This document shows positions 44,389-52,467 of a stretch of DNA of 64,000 nt, piece after piece (the first letter of the stretch is position 1; each line of letters begins with the position of its first letter). The notes under the pieces were generated by a model. The model saw only the letters and a list, made by a program, of their open reading frames with translations. It ran no database searches and was not told the origin of the DNA. This stretch comes from Bog-473 sp963763575 (GTDB taxonomy: Bacteria > Actinomycetota > Acidimicrobiia > Acidimicrobiales > RAAP-2): positions 186,001 through 250,000 of the forward strand of contig CAVXPD010000019.1 of assembly GCA_963763575.1 (NCBI GenBank), read 5' to 3'. The position numbers and the translations under genes were made by a program.

Positions 44389-44457
44389 GCACCGCGCGCA
44401 ACCGCGCACGCAGACTTCGCGCGCACGACGTGCCGCGACGCGTGGCGGCGACGGGTG

Positions 44458-44555
44458 GACCACTCGGCGGGACCACTCGGCGTGACCACTCGGCCGAGCC
44501 ACTCGGCAAGACCACCCGGCGCAGACCGCTCGGCCAGACCACCCGGCCCAGACCG
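44458..44555. repeat. Degenerate 12-14-nt tandem repeat
   Basis: About eight units of GACCACTCGGC plus 1-3 variable bases, some with C for T or GC for CA (GACCACCCGGC, GACCGCTCGGC). It occupies the middle of a 355-nt gene-free stretch (44370-44724) between the cysteine-rich gene and nfuA. Frames on both strands stay open, but the encoded GGLAEW-like repeats show no protein family. The rest of the stretch is GC-rich without other structure beyond the flanking -10 boxes. Confidence 0.65.
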
Positions 44556-44711
44556 CTCTCTGTTCTTCTCCCGCGGGCGCTCGCGCCTTCCCGCCCACCT
44601 CACCTCGCGCCGGCAACGACGCCCCGCCGGCCGACTTCGTCCGCCAACCCGGGTGCCCTCCTCTGCCCGGGGCCATCCCCCTGGGAGTACGGCCCCGGTC
44701 CACCCACGCCG

Positions 44712-44717
44712 TAGACT
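44712..44717 (+). promoter_or_regulatory. -10 box of nfuA (leaderless type)
   Basis: TAGACT ends 7 nt before the nfuA ATG, identical to the box at divIVA. No ribosome site is present. Confidence 0.55.
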
Positions 44718-44724
44718 GCTGTTC

Positions 44725-45393
44725 ATGGCAGCAACCACCGAAGATCTGCAGGCCAGCCCCCAGGCCGGCCCCGTCGTGACTCTCACGCCCGAGGCGTACA
44801 AGATCGTGCGCGAGGCGATCGACCAGGAGCCCGACCCGACCAGCCTCGCCCTGTGGCTCGAGGTGCGGGGGGTGCAGGCCGGATCGTTCGTCTACGACCT
44901 CTACTTCCAGGCGAGCTCGGACGCCGACGAGGGTGACGTGAAGCATCCCCAGGAGGAGCTCGAGGTCATCGTGCCGGCCGCCAGCGTCGACCGGCTCCGG
45001 GGCGCACGCCTCGAGTGGTCGGACGAGGGCGGGGGCGGCCTCGTGCTCGTGAACCCCAATACCCCTGCACCCGAAGAGGCGGCTCCGGGCGTTCCGCCCG
45101 AGATCCTGGCCAAGGGCATCACCGGCTCGCTGGCGCTCCGTGTGGCCGCCGTGCTCGAGCAGTCGGTCAACCCGGCCATCGCGAGCCACGGGGGGCGCGC
45201 CGACCTCGTGGCACTCGACGAGGAGGACGGGACCGCCTACCTCCGTCTGTCGGGCGGATGTCAGGGGTGCGCCATGTCGCAGATGACGCTGCGGCAGGGG
45301 ATCGAGACCGCGCTCCTCGAAGAGGTGCCGGAGCTGACGAAGATCCTCGACGTCACCGACCACGGCAGCGGCGAGAACCCCTTCTACAGCTGA
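44725..45393 (+). CDS. nfuA: Fe-S biogenesis protein NfuA-like (A-type plus NifU domains)
   Basis: Iron-sulfur cluster carrier of 222 residues. An N-terminal A-type-like domain (LTPEAYKIVREAIDQEPDPTSLALWLEVRG) lacks the cysteines of true A-type carriers. The C-terminal NifU domain carries the cluster-binding CxxC at C179 and C182 (GGCQGCAMSQMTLRQGIE). In NfuA two subunits share one [4Fe-4S] cluster. It is monocistronic with a leaderless promoter and a hairpin after its stop. Confidence 0.9.
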   Translation: MAATTEDLQASPQAGPVVTLTPEAYKIVREAIDQEPDPTSLALWLEVRGVQAGSFVYDLYFQASSDADEGDVKHPQEELEVIVPAASVDRLRGARLEWSDEGGGGLVLVNPNTPAPEEAAPGVPPEILAKGITGSLALRVAAVLEQSVNPAIASHGGRADLVALDEEDGTAYLRLSGGCQGCAMSQMTLRQGIETALLEEVPELTKILDVTDHGSGENPFYS

Positions 45394-45404
45394 CTTCCGA
45401 GGCT

Positions 45405-45427
45405 CCGGACGCCTTTGGGGCGTCCGG
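45405..45427 (+). terminator. Hairpin between nfuA and aroC
   Basis: CCGGACGCC-TTTGG-GGCGTCCGG is a perfect 9-bp stem 12 nt after the nfuA stop. There is no T-tract. It abuts the TAGCGT box of aroC, so termination and initiation sites are adjacent. Confidence 0.6.
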
Positions 45428-45433
45428 TAGCGT
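45428..45433 (+). promoter_or_regulatory. -10 box of aroC (leaderless type)
   Basis: TAGCGT ends 9 nt before the GTG start of aroC, with no ribosome site. It would drive the aro-pepP-efp-nusB run. Confidence 0.45.
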
Positions 45434-45442
45434 GGCTATGCA

Positions 45443-46648
45443 GTGCTGCGTTTCCTGACCGCCGGCGAGTCCCACGGGCGCGCCCTCGTCGTCGTCGTCG
45501 AGGGACTTCCTGCGGGTCTGCGCGTCGAGTCGTCGGACGTCGCGGCCGAGCTGGCCCGGCGCCGCCTCGGCTACGGCCGGGGACCGCGCATGCGCTTCGA
45601 GGCCGACGAGCTCACGCTCGTCGGCGGCGTCCGCCACGGACGCACGCTCGGCTCGCCTGTCGCCGTCGAGATCGGTAACACCGAGTGGCCCAAGTGGACC
45701 GAGGAGATGTCTCCCGAACCGGGGGCGCCCTCGAAGGTGTTGACCCAGCCGAGGCCGGGTCACGCCGACCTGCCCGGCATGCTCAAGTACGGCTTCGACG
45801 ACGCCCGCGACGTGCTCGAGCGCGCCTCGGCCCGGGAGACGGCCGCCCGGGTGGCCGCAGGCACGCTGGCCAAACTGCTGCTGATCCAGCTCGGCGTCTC
45901 CATCGTGAGCCACATCGTTGCCCTCGGTGACGCCCACTCGTCACCCGACAGCCCGCGCCCGGGGCCGGGTGACCAGGAGAAGGTCGACGACAGCGCCGTG
46001 CGCTGCTTCGACCCGGTGGCCGAGGAGGCGATGATCGCCGCCGTCAAGGCCGCGGCCAAGGTGGGCGACTCGTTGGGCGGTGTGGCCGAGGTGCTCGCCT
46101 ACGGGGTGCCCGTGGGCTTGGGCAGCCACGTGCACTGGGACCGCAAGCTCGATGCCAACCTCGCCCAGGCGCTGATGTCGATCCAGGCCGTCAAGGCGGT
46201 GGAGATCGGCGACGGTTGGGACAACGCCTCGCGGCGTGGTTCAGAGGCCCACGACGCCATTGCCTACGACGAGTCCGAGGGCTTTGTGCGCCCGACCGAC
46301 CGGGCCGGGGGCATCGAAGGGGGCATGTCGAACGGGTCGTTGATCGTCGCCCGGGTAGCCATGAAGCCGCTGGCCACCCTCAACCGCCCGGTGCTCCAGA
46401 CGGTCGACGTCGTGACGAAGGAGTCGACGGTCAGCTTCAAGGAGCGCACCGACGTCACGGCCGTTCCGGCCATGGGCGTCGTCGCGGAGTCGATGATGGC
46501 CCTCGTGCTGGCGAACGAGGCGCTGCGCAAGTTCGGCGGTGACTCGGTAGCCGAGATGGTGCGCAACCGCGACGGCTACCTCGAGTCGCTCGGGTCGACG
46601 CCATCGTCGACCGTCGGCAGCAGCGGTCCCGGCAGCGCGACGGGATGA
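45443..46648 (+). CDS. aroC: Chorismate synthase
   Basis: FMN-dependent lyase of 401 residues making chorismate from 5-enolpyruvylshikimate-3-phosphate. Family signatures: the N-terminal TAGESHGRALVVVVEGLPAG, RPGHADLPGMLKYGFDDARDVLERASARETAARVAAG, and the later GGIEGGMSNG and RTDVTAVPAMGVVAE blocks. The start is GTG preceded by a leaderless-type -10 box. It overlaps aroK by four bases. Confidence 0.96.
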   Translation: MLRFLTAGESHGRALVVVVEGLPAGLRVESSDVAAELARRRLGYGRGPRMRFEADELTLVGGVRHGRTLGSPVAVEIGNTEWPKWTEEMSPEPGAPSKVLTQPRPGHADLPGMLKYGFDDARDVLERASARETAARVAAGTLAKLLLIQLGVSIVSHIVALGDAHSSPDSPRPGPGDQEKVDDSAVRCFDPVAEEAMIAAVKAAAKVGDSLGGVAEVLAYGVPVGLGSHVHWDRKLDANLAQALMSIQAVKAVEIGDGWDNASRRGSEAHDAIAYDESEGFVRPTDRAGGIEGGMSNGSLIVARVAMKPLATLNRPVLQTVDVVTKESTVSFKERTDVTAVPAMGVVAESMMALVLANEALRKFGGDSVAEMVRNRDGYLESLGSTPSSTVGSSGPGSATG

Positions 46649-47166
46649 CCGAGCACATCCTGCTCGTCGGGATGATGGGCGCGGGGAAGACGACGACGGG
46701 GAAGTTGGTCGCCCGGCGCCTCGGGTGGAATTACAAGGACTCCGATGCCGACGTCGAGGCGGCGACCGGTCTCACCGTCCCCGAGCTGTTCGCCCGCGAC
46801 GGCGAAACGGCCTTCCGGGCGGCCGAGGCCAACGTGCTCTCCTCGGCGTGCAAGGCGGAGTCGCCCAACGTGGTCTCGGTCGCCGGCGGTGCGGTGCTGA
46901 GCCCCGAGAACCGCCGCCTGATCAAGGCCAGCGGCACCGTCGTCTGGCTGCGGGCGACGACCCCGCTTCTGGCCGCTCGCGTCGGCAAGGGGGTCGGGCG
47001 TCCCCTGCTGGGAGACGACCCCGCCGAGGCGATGGCCCGGCTCTTCACGCAGCGTGAGCCCTACTACCGCGAAGTGGCCGACGCCGTGATCGACGTCGAC
47101 GACCTGACGCTTGACCAAGTGGCGGACCGGGTGATCGCCGCCGCGGGCCTGTCCGCGCCCGCCTGA
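46645..47166 (+). CDS. aroK: Shikimate kinase
   Basis: NMP-kinase-fold enzyme of 173 residues phosphorylating shikimate. P-loop GMMGAGKTT (residues 9-17), the shikimate-binding DSDADVEA aspartates, FRAAEANVL, VAGGAVL glycine motif and the RPLL lid arginine are all present. ATG in an overlap with aroC, five bases before aroB. Confidence 0.95.
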   Translation: MTEHILLVGMMGAGKTTTGKLVARRLGWNYKDSDADVEAATGLTVPELFARDGETAFRAAEANVLSSACKAESPNVVSVAGGAVLSPENRRLIKASGTVVWLRATTPLLAARVGKGVGRPLLGDDPAEAMARLFTQREPYYREVADAVIDVDDLTLDQVADRVIAAAGLSAPA

Positions 47167-47171
47167 CGGCC

Positions 47172-48213
47172 GTGCACGCCCTCTCCGTCGACCTCGCCGA
47201 TCGTTCGTACCCCGTCCTCGTCGGTCCTGGCGCGCGCTTCGAAGTCGCGCGCTTCCTGCCGCCCTCGGCCAAGTCGGCCGTGATCGTGACCCAGGAGGCG
47301 ATCCGCGACGCCGGCTGGGTCGAGGGGCTCGACCCCGGGGTGCCGGCCGAGGTCTGCCTCGTCCCCGACGGCGAGGACGCCAAGACCTTGGCCACGGTGG
47401 AGGAGCTCGCGCGACGATTCGTCCGCGCCGGCCTGACCCGGGCCGACGCCGTCATCGCCGTCGGCGGCGGCATCGTCACCGACGTCGCCGGCTTTGCCGC
47501 CGCGTCCTACCACCGGGGAACGGCCTACGTGAACGTGGCCACCTCGCTGCTCGCCCAGGTCGACGCGGCCATCGGCGGGAAGACGGCGGTGAACCTGCCG
47601 GAGGGCAAGAACCTCGTGGGCGCGTTCTGGCAGCCGAATGCGGTGCTCTGCGACACCCAGACGCTCGAGACGCTCCCGCCTCGCGAATGGGCCTGCGGCC
47701 GCGGGCGAGATCGCGAAGTACGCCTTCCTGGGCGACGCCCCGAGCGCCGACCAGCCGATCGAGGAGCAGGTGGCGCGTTGCGTCGGCATCAAAGCGAGCG
47801 TCGTGGCCGAGGACGAGCGAGAGGGCGGTCGCCGCGCGATCCTCAACTACGGGCACACCCTGGGCCACGCCCTCGAGGGCGCAGCGCTGGCCGACCACCA
47901 CGACTGGGACCTGCGACACGGCGAGGCCGTCGCCATCGGCCTCCTGTTCGCCGCCCTGCTCGCGCGCCGGCTGGGCCGCATCGACGACGATCGCGTCGAG
48001 GAGCACCGCCGGGTCATCGCGAGCTTCAACCTTCCCACCGACCTGCCCCAGGGCGCGGACGCGGAGGAACTGGTCGAGTTCATGGGCCGGGACAAGAAAG
48101 CCCAACGAGACCTGACGTTCGTCCTCGACGGCCCGCATGGCGTCGAGCCGGTGCACGGCGTGGCCGCGCCGGACGTGGTCGCTACCCTGATCGACATGGG
48201 AGCGCGCCGATGA
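47172..48213 (+). CDS. aroB: 3-dehydroquinate synthase, single-base frameshift
   Basis: NAD- and metal-dependent enzyme forming 3-dehydroquinate from DAHP. The first frame (from GTG 47172) shows VPDGEDAKT, AVGGGIVTDVAGFAAASYHRG, VATSLLAQVDAAIGGKTAVNLPEGKNLVGAF and ends in family sequence at REWACG. The rest (AGEIAKYAFLGD, REGGRRAILNYGHTLGHALE, HGEAVAIGLLFAA) is read in the next frame from about 47701 to the stop at 48213. An extra C at about 47700 explains it; removing it gives a normal protein of 346 residues. Uncorrected, translation would leave the frame and lack the metal-binding histidines. Confidence 0.9.
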
Positions 48214-48659
48214 GCCCCGTCGTCCTGCTCCTCTCGGGGCCGAACCTCGACCTGCTGGGCGAGCGCGAGCCGGACGTCTACGGCACCGACACCCTCGCCG
48301 ACCACGTCAAGCGGGCCGAGGCCACCGCCACCCGGCACGGCCTCGAGCTGCGCCACGTCCAGTCGAATCACGAGGGTGAGCTCATCGACGCCGTCCACGC
48401 CGCCCGCGAGACGGCGGACGCGCTCGTGATCAACGCGGGCGCGCTCAGCCACACGTCGTGGTCGCTGCACGATGCGGTGGCCGCCTTCGAGGGACCCGTG
48501 GTCGAGTTGCACCTCTCGAACCCCGCCGCCCGCGAGCCGTTCCGCCACACGTCGGTGCTGGCGCCGGTGGCCGACGGGGTCGTCGCCGGGTTCGGCGGCC
48601 TGGGCTACGAGCTGGCCGTCGACGCCGTCGCCGCACTGTTGAAAGGAGCTGGGCCATGA
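48210..48659 (+). CDS. aroQ: 3-dehydroquinate dehydratase, type II
   Basis: Dodecameric type II dehydroquinase of 149 residues. Visible: LLSGPNLDLLGEREPDVYG with the catalytic arginine and tyrosine, QSNHEGELIDAVHAA, VINAGALSHTSWSLHDAV and ELHLSNPAAREPFRHTS. ATG in an ATGA overlap with aroB, which supports the corrected aroB frame. The aro order C-K-B-Q is common in actinobacteria. Confidence 0.95.
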   Translation: MSPVVLLLSGPNLDLLGEREPDVYGTDTLADHVKRAEATATRHGLELRHVQSNHEGELIDAVHAARETADALVINAGALSHTSWSLHDAVAAFEGPVVELHLSNPAAREPFRHTSVLAPVADGVVAGFGGLGYELAVDAVAALLKGAGP

Positions 48660-49834
48660 CCACGACCACCCGCCCCGGGGCGAACGCGAACGGGAACCCC
48701 TACACGCCGGAGGCGGTCGGGTTGCCGCCGATCACGGTCACCGGCCGGCTCGACCGCCTGCGCGGCGCCTTCGACGAGCACGAGGTCGACGCGCTCGTCG
48801 TCACCACGCTGGCCAACGTCCGCTACTTGACCGGCTTCGCCGGCTCGGCGGGCGTGCTGACCGTGACCCGCGACGCCGCGTTGCTCACCACCGACGGGCG
48901 CTACCGCACCCAGTCGGCCGAGCAGGTCGAGAAGTCGGGCGCAGGCTCACAGGTCGACATCGTCATCGGCCCCGTGGCCGAGCAGCGCAAGGCGGCTCAG
49001 GAGTTGCTGACCGCGGCCGTCGGCCGCATCGGCCTGGAGGCCGACAACGTCAGCTGGAGCGGCCAGCGCACCTGGGCCGACCTCCTCGACGCCGACCGCC
49101 TCGTCCCGACGCAGAACGCCGTCGAGGCCCTGCGCGAGCGCAAGGACGAGGCGGAGATCGCCCGCATGGACCGGGCCGCCGCCATTGCCGACGCCGCGCT
49201 GTTCGACACCCTGCCGCTCATGGGACAAGGGGTCACCGAGGAGCACTTCGCCCTCGAGCTCGATACGGCCATGCGCCGCCACGGGGCCGAGAGCACCGCC
49301 TTCGAGACGATCGTCGCCTCGGGCGAGAACTCGGCCAAGCCGCACCACCACCCCGGTGGCCGGCGCATCGACCGGGGCGACCCGGTCGTGGTCGACTTCG
49401 GCGCCACCTTCGAGGGCTACCGCTCCGACATGACCCGCACGTTCTGCGTGGGCTCCGACCCCGAAGGGGAGCTGGCCCGCATCTTCGACGTGGTCCGCAC
49501 CTCCCAGGCCGCCGGCGCCGCCGCCGTTCGCCCCGGAGTCAGCGTCAAGGAGGTGGACGACGTCTGCCGCGACATCATCCGCGAGGCGGGCTGGGCCGAA
49601 CGCTTCGAGCACGGCACCGGCCACGGCGTCGGGCTCGATATCCACGAGGCCCCGACGGTGTCCCAATTGGGCACTGCTATCCTCGCCCCCGGCTTCGTGG
49701 TCACCGTCGAGCCCGGTGTCTATGTCCCCGGGCACGGCGGCGTCCGTGTCGAGGACACACTGGTCGTGACCGAGGACGGCGCCCGCGCACTCACCCGATT
49801 CACGAAGGACATCCATGGCAGTCTCGACCAATGA
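48656..49834 (+). CDS. pepP: M24 family Xaa-Pro aminopeptidase
   Basis: Creatinase-fold dinuclear metallopeptidase of 392 residues removing N-terminal residues before proline. The N-terminal domain includes ALVVTTLANVRYLTGFAGSAG; the catalytic domain has metal ligands in VVDFGATF, RSDMTRTF, GTGHGVGLDIHE, VVTVEPGVYVPG and GVRVEDT. GAAAGGAG precedes the ATG, which overlaps the aroQ stop. Position before efp is conserved in many bacteria. Confidence 0.93.
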   Translation: MTTTTRPGANANGNPYTPEAVGLPPITVTGRLDRLRGAFDEHEVDALVVTTLANVRYLTGFAGSAGVLTVTRDAALLTTDGRYRTQSAEQVEKSGAGSQVDIVIGPVAEQRKAAQELLTAAVGRIGLEADNVSWSGQRTWADLLDADRLVPTQNAVEALRERKDEAEIARMDRAAAIADAALFDTLPLMGQGVTEEHFALELDTAMRRHGAESTAFETIVASGENSAKPHHHPGGRRIDRGDPVVVDFGATFEGYRSDMTRTFCVGSDPEGELARIFDVVRTSQAAGAAAVRPGVSVKEVDDVCRDIIREAGWAERFEHGTGHGVGLDIHEAPTVSQLGTAILAPGFVVTVEPGVYVPGHGGVRVEDTLVVTEDGARALTRFTKDIHGSLDQ

Positions 49835-50375
49835 CTTGAAGAACGGCATGAGCCTGGACCTGCCCGAGGGGCTGTTCAGCGTCGTCGAGTTCCAGCACGT
49901 CAAGCCGGGCAAGGGCGGCGCCTTCGTGCGCACCAAGCTCAAGAACGTCCGCAGCGGCGCCGTGATCGAGCGCACCTACCGGGCCGACGAGAAGCTCGAG
50001 CAGGCGATCATCGAGAAGCGTGACATGCAGTTCCTCTACCGCGACGGCGCGGACTTCGTGTTCATGGACACGACGTCCTACGAGCAGATGACGACCTCGC
50101 CCCAATCGCTCGGCGACGCGCCCAACTTCCTCAAGGAGGGTGACGCCGCCAACCTGCAGATGTACAACGGCGAGATCGTGGGCGTCGACCTGCCGGCGGC
50201 CGTCGAGCTGACCGTGTCCGAGACCGAACCGGGCATCCAAGGCGACCGCGTCTCGGGTGCCCGCAAGTCGGCGACCCTGCAGACCGGGCTCGTCGTCCAG
50301 GTACCGCTCTTCGTGAACACCGGCGACGTCATCAAGGTGGACACGCGGTCGGGCGAGTACCTGACCCGGGCCTGA
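49815..50375 (+). CDS. efp: Elongation factor P
   Basis: Translation factor of 186 residues that relieves ribosome stalling at polyproline. Three beta-barrel domains; the first carries the loop VKPGKGGAF with the modifiable lysine K33. The end SGEYLTRA is typical. The start overlaps pepP by 20 nt, and no later in-frame start would keep the conserved N-terminus. The Pro-rich tails of ftsI and sepF in this window are obvious clients. Confidence 0.96.
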   Translation: MAVSTNDLKNGMSLDLPEGLFSVVEFQHVKPGKGGAFVRTKLKNVRSGAVIERTYRADEKLEQAIIEKRDMQFLYRDGADFVFMDTTSYEQMTTSPQSLGDAPNFLKEGDAANLQMYNGEIVGVDLPAAVELTVSETEPGIQGDRVSGARKSATLQTGLVVQVPLFVNTGDVIKVDTRSGEYLTRA

Positions 50376-50427
50376 CGGCCGGCGACCTCGCGCCGCCCGC
50401 CGGACCGATCCCCGGAGGCGTCCCGCG

Positions 50428-50838
50428 GTGACCCCGGACGAAGCCCCCCGCCACCAACAGCGCGAGCGGGCCCTGTCGCTCCTCTACGAAGCCGAGCTGA
50501 AGGGCCAAGACCCGGTGCAGGTCGTCGACGCGCTGGTGGTGCCGCCGGACCCCTACGTGCGCGACCTGCTCGTGCGGGTCGTCGCCACCCGTGGCGAGGC
50601 CGACCGGCGCATCGCCGCCGCGTCGCTCTCCTGGCCACTCGAGCGCATGGCGGTGGTCGACCGCCTCGTGCTGCGCCTGGGGGCGGCGGAGTTGCTCGAC
50701 CCCTCCGGTCCACCGGTCGCCGTGGTGATCGACGAGGCGGTGGAGCTGGCCAAGGTGTACTCGACCGAGGAGTCAGGTGGGTTCGTGAACGGGATCCTGT
50801 CCACGATCGCCGCAGACGTGCGCCCACCCTCGCGCTAG
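50428..50838 (+). CDS. nusB: Transcription antitermination factor NusB
   Basis: All-helical RNA-binding protein of 136 residues that acts with NusE on rRNA antitermination. Visible: RHQQRERALSLLYEAEL at the start, ERMAVVDRLVLRLGAAELL and the end block VVIDEAVELAKVYSTEESGGFVNGILSTI. GTG start. The stop codon lies inside the -10 box predicted for pyrR. Confidence 0.94.
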   Translation: MTPDEAPRHQQRERALSLLYEAELKGQDPVQVVDALVVPPDPYVRDLLVRVVATRGEADRRIAAASLSWPLERMAVVDRLVLRLGAAELLDPSGPPVAVVIDEAVELAKVYSTEESGGFVNGILSTIAADVRPPSR

Positions 50839-50841
50839 AGT
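50836..50841 (+). promoter_or_regulatory. -10 box of the pyr operon
   Basis: TAGAGT overlaps the nusB stop codon. Initiation near 50848 would give a leader of about 45 nt that contains the PyrR-binding hairpin and the pyrR ribosome site. Confidence 0.45.
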
Positions 50842-50858
50842 TGTCGCCTGACCGTGAA

Positions 50859-50878
50859 GTGGGTCCCGTGAGGCCCAT
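50859..50878 (+). promoter_or_regulatory. PyrR-binding RNA hairpin in the pyrR leader
   Basis: The RNA folds as GUGGGUC-CCGUGA-GGCCCAU, seven pairs including two G-U, and contains GUCCCGUGAGGCC. This matches the Bacillus PyrR binding-loop consensus ARUCCNGNGAGGYU at all but the first and last positions. It ends 5 nt before the GGAGGAG ribosome site, so bound PyrR could block pyrR translation, as described for mycobacteria, rather than control a terminator. No terminator/antiterminator pair is seen. Confidence 0.75.
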
Positions 50879-50893
50879 ACGGCAGGAGGAGTA

Positions 50894-51466
50894 GTGGCCG
50901 AACGCGAGCGCAGTCACACGCGACCCCTGGGCGGCGTGTTCGTGGCCCACTCCCAGGTGCTGAGTTCGGCTGACGTCCAGCGAGCCCTGACCCGGATGTC
51001 GCACGAGGTCATCGAGCGCAACGGGGGCATCGAGGACGTCGTCCTGATCGGCCTCCAAACCGGCGGCGTGCCGCTCGCCGTGCGAATGGCCGAGATCATC
51101 TGCCGGGTCGAGAGCCTCGAGGAGCTCGCCGTCGGCACGCTCGACGTCGCCTTCTATCGCGACGACATCGGGCTGCGCCCGGTGCTGCCCGAGGCGGTGA
51201 CCGAGGTCCCTTGCGACCTGGCCGGTCGCATCGTGGTCCTCGTCGACGACGTCTTCTTCACCGGCCGTACCATCCGGGCCGCCCTCAACGCCCTCAACGA
51301 CTTCGGCCGGGCCAGGGCCATCCAGCTCGCCGTCATGATCGACCGCGGCCACCGCGAGCTGCCCATCCGGCCCGACTTCGTGGGCAAGAACCTGCCCACC
51401 CGCCGCGAGGAGATGGTCGACGTCGGCGATGAAGGCGTCTGGATCGGCACCCTGGAGGACAAGTGA
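50894..51466 (+). CDS. pyrR: Bifunctional pyr operon regulator / uracil phosphoribosyltransferase PyrR
   Basis: RNA-binding regulator of 190 residues that senses UMP/UTP, with a PRTase fold. The PRPP-binding motif is VVLVDDVFFTGRTIRAAL; other blocks are DVVLIGLQTGGVPLA, LDVAFYRDD and the RNA-contacting RGHRELPIRPDFVGKNLPTRREEMV. GTG start with a GGAGGAG site. First gene of the pyr operon and presumably its own repressor through the hairpin just upstream. GTGA overlap with pyrB. Confidence 0.96.
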   Translation: MAERERSHTRPLGGVFVAHSQVLSSADVQRALTRMSHEVIERNGGIEDVVLIGLQTGGVPLAVRMAEIICRVESLEELAVGTLDVAFYRDDIGLRPVLPEAVTEVPCDLAGRIVVLVDDVFFTGRTIRAALNALNDFGRARAIQLAVMIDRGHRELPIRPDFVGKNLPTRREEMVDVGDEGVWIGTLEDK

Positions 51467-52467
51467 GCGGGCTCGGGTTGCGCGGACCGCACCTTCTCTC
51501 GGTGGCCGATCTCGATGCCGACGGCATCGCCGAGGTCCTGCGCGTGGCCGAGGCGTTCGCCGAGGTGGAGCGGCGCTCGGTCCCCAAGGTGCCGACGCTG
51601 CGCGGCAAGGTCGTGGCGACCCTGTTCTTCGAGGAGTCGACGCGCACCCGCCTCTCCTTCGAGACGGCGGCCAAGCGCCTGTCGGCTGACGTGCTCTCCC
51701 TCGCCGTCGCCAGCTCGTCGGTCAAGAAGGGCGAGAGCCTGCGCGACACGGTCGAGACGGTCGAGGCCATGGGCATCGACGCCGTCATCATCCGCCATTC
51801 CTCGGCCGGGGCGCCGCACCAGGTGGCGCGATGGGTCGAGCGCGCCCACGTCGTGAACGCGGGGGACGGGTGGCACGAGCACCCCACCCAGGCGCTGCTC
51901 GACTGCTTCACCGTGCGCCAGGTCATGGCCGAGCGCAAGGGCGCGGCGCCCGAGGAGCTGGGCGTCGCGTGCTTCGACGGGCTGCGCGTCCTCATCGTCG
52001 GCGACATCCGCCACAGCCGGGTCGCCCGCTCGGAGGTACTGGCCTACAGCACTTTGGGGGCCAGGGTGACCCTGGCGGCGCCGGGCAGCCTGCTCCCGCC
52101 CTCGCTCGAGGGCTGGCCGGTCGAGGTGGCGCCGGACTTGGACGAGGCGCTCGGCGACGCCGACGTGGTCTCGCTGCTGCGCCTCCAGGCCGAGCGGGGG
52201 AGCGGCGCCTTCGTCCCGAGCCTGCGCGAGTACACCGCCGGCTGGGGCCTCACGGCGCGCCGGGTCGAGCGCCTGCGCGACGACGCCATCGTCACGCACC
52301 CCGGCCCGATGGTGCGCGGGGTCGAGATCTCTTCGGAGGTGGCGGACCTTCCCCGCACGGTGGTGACCCAGCAGGTCGCCAACGGCGTGGCGGTGCGCAT
52401 GGCGATCCTGTTCATGCTGCTCGGGGGCGAGCGCCCGGGCTCGGCGGAGGTGCCTGCGGTTGCCTGA
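51463..52467 (+). CDS. pyrB: Aspartate carbamoyltransferase catalytic subunit
   Basis: Transfers carbamoyl phosphate to aspartate, the first committed pyrimidine step. It has 334 residues. Signatures: FFEESTRTRLSFETAAKRL (carbamoyl phosphate site), the SSSVKKGESLRDT loop from the neighbouring subunit, GDGWHEHPTQALLDCFT, VGDIRHSRVARS and VTHPGPMVRGVEI. No pyrI regulatory gene is present. GTG start coupled to pyrR. Confidence 0.96.
   Translation: MSGLGLRGPHLLSVADLDADGIAEVLRVAEAFAEVERRSVPKVPTLRGKVVATLFFEESTRTRLSFETAAKRLSADVLSLAVASSSVKKGESLRDTVETVEAMGIDAVIIRHSSAGAPHQVARWVERAHVVNAGDGWHEHPTQALLDCFTVRQVMAERKGAAPEELGVACFDGLRVLIVGDIRHSRVARSEVLAYSTLGARVTLAAPGSLLPPSLEGWPVEVAPDLDEALGDADVVSLLRLQAERGSGAFVPSLREYTAGWGLTARRVERLRDDAIVTHPGPMVRGVEISSEVADLPRTVVTQQVANGVAVRMAILFMLLGGERPGSAEVPAVA

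Noticed and set aside
47701..48209. Arg/Pro-rich continuation of the first aroB frame running into aroQ as a fused AroB-AroQ protein
   Set aside because: The continuation has no AroB sequence and the family sequence resumes in the next frame, so the apparent fusion results from a one-base indel.
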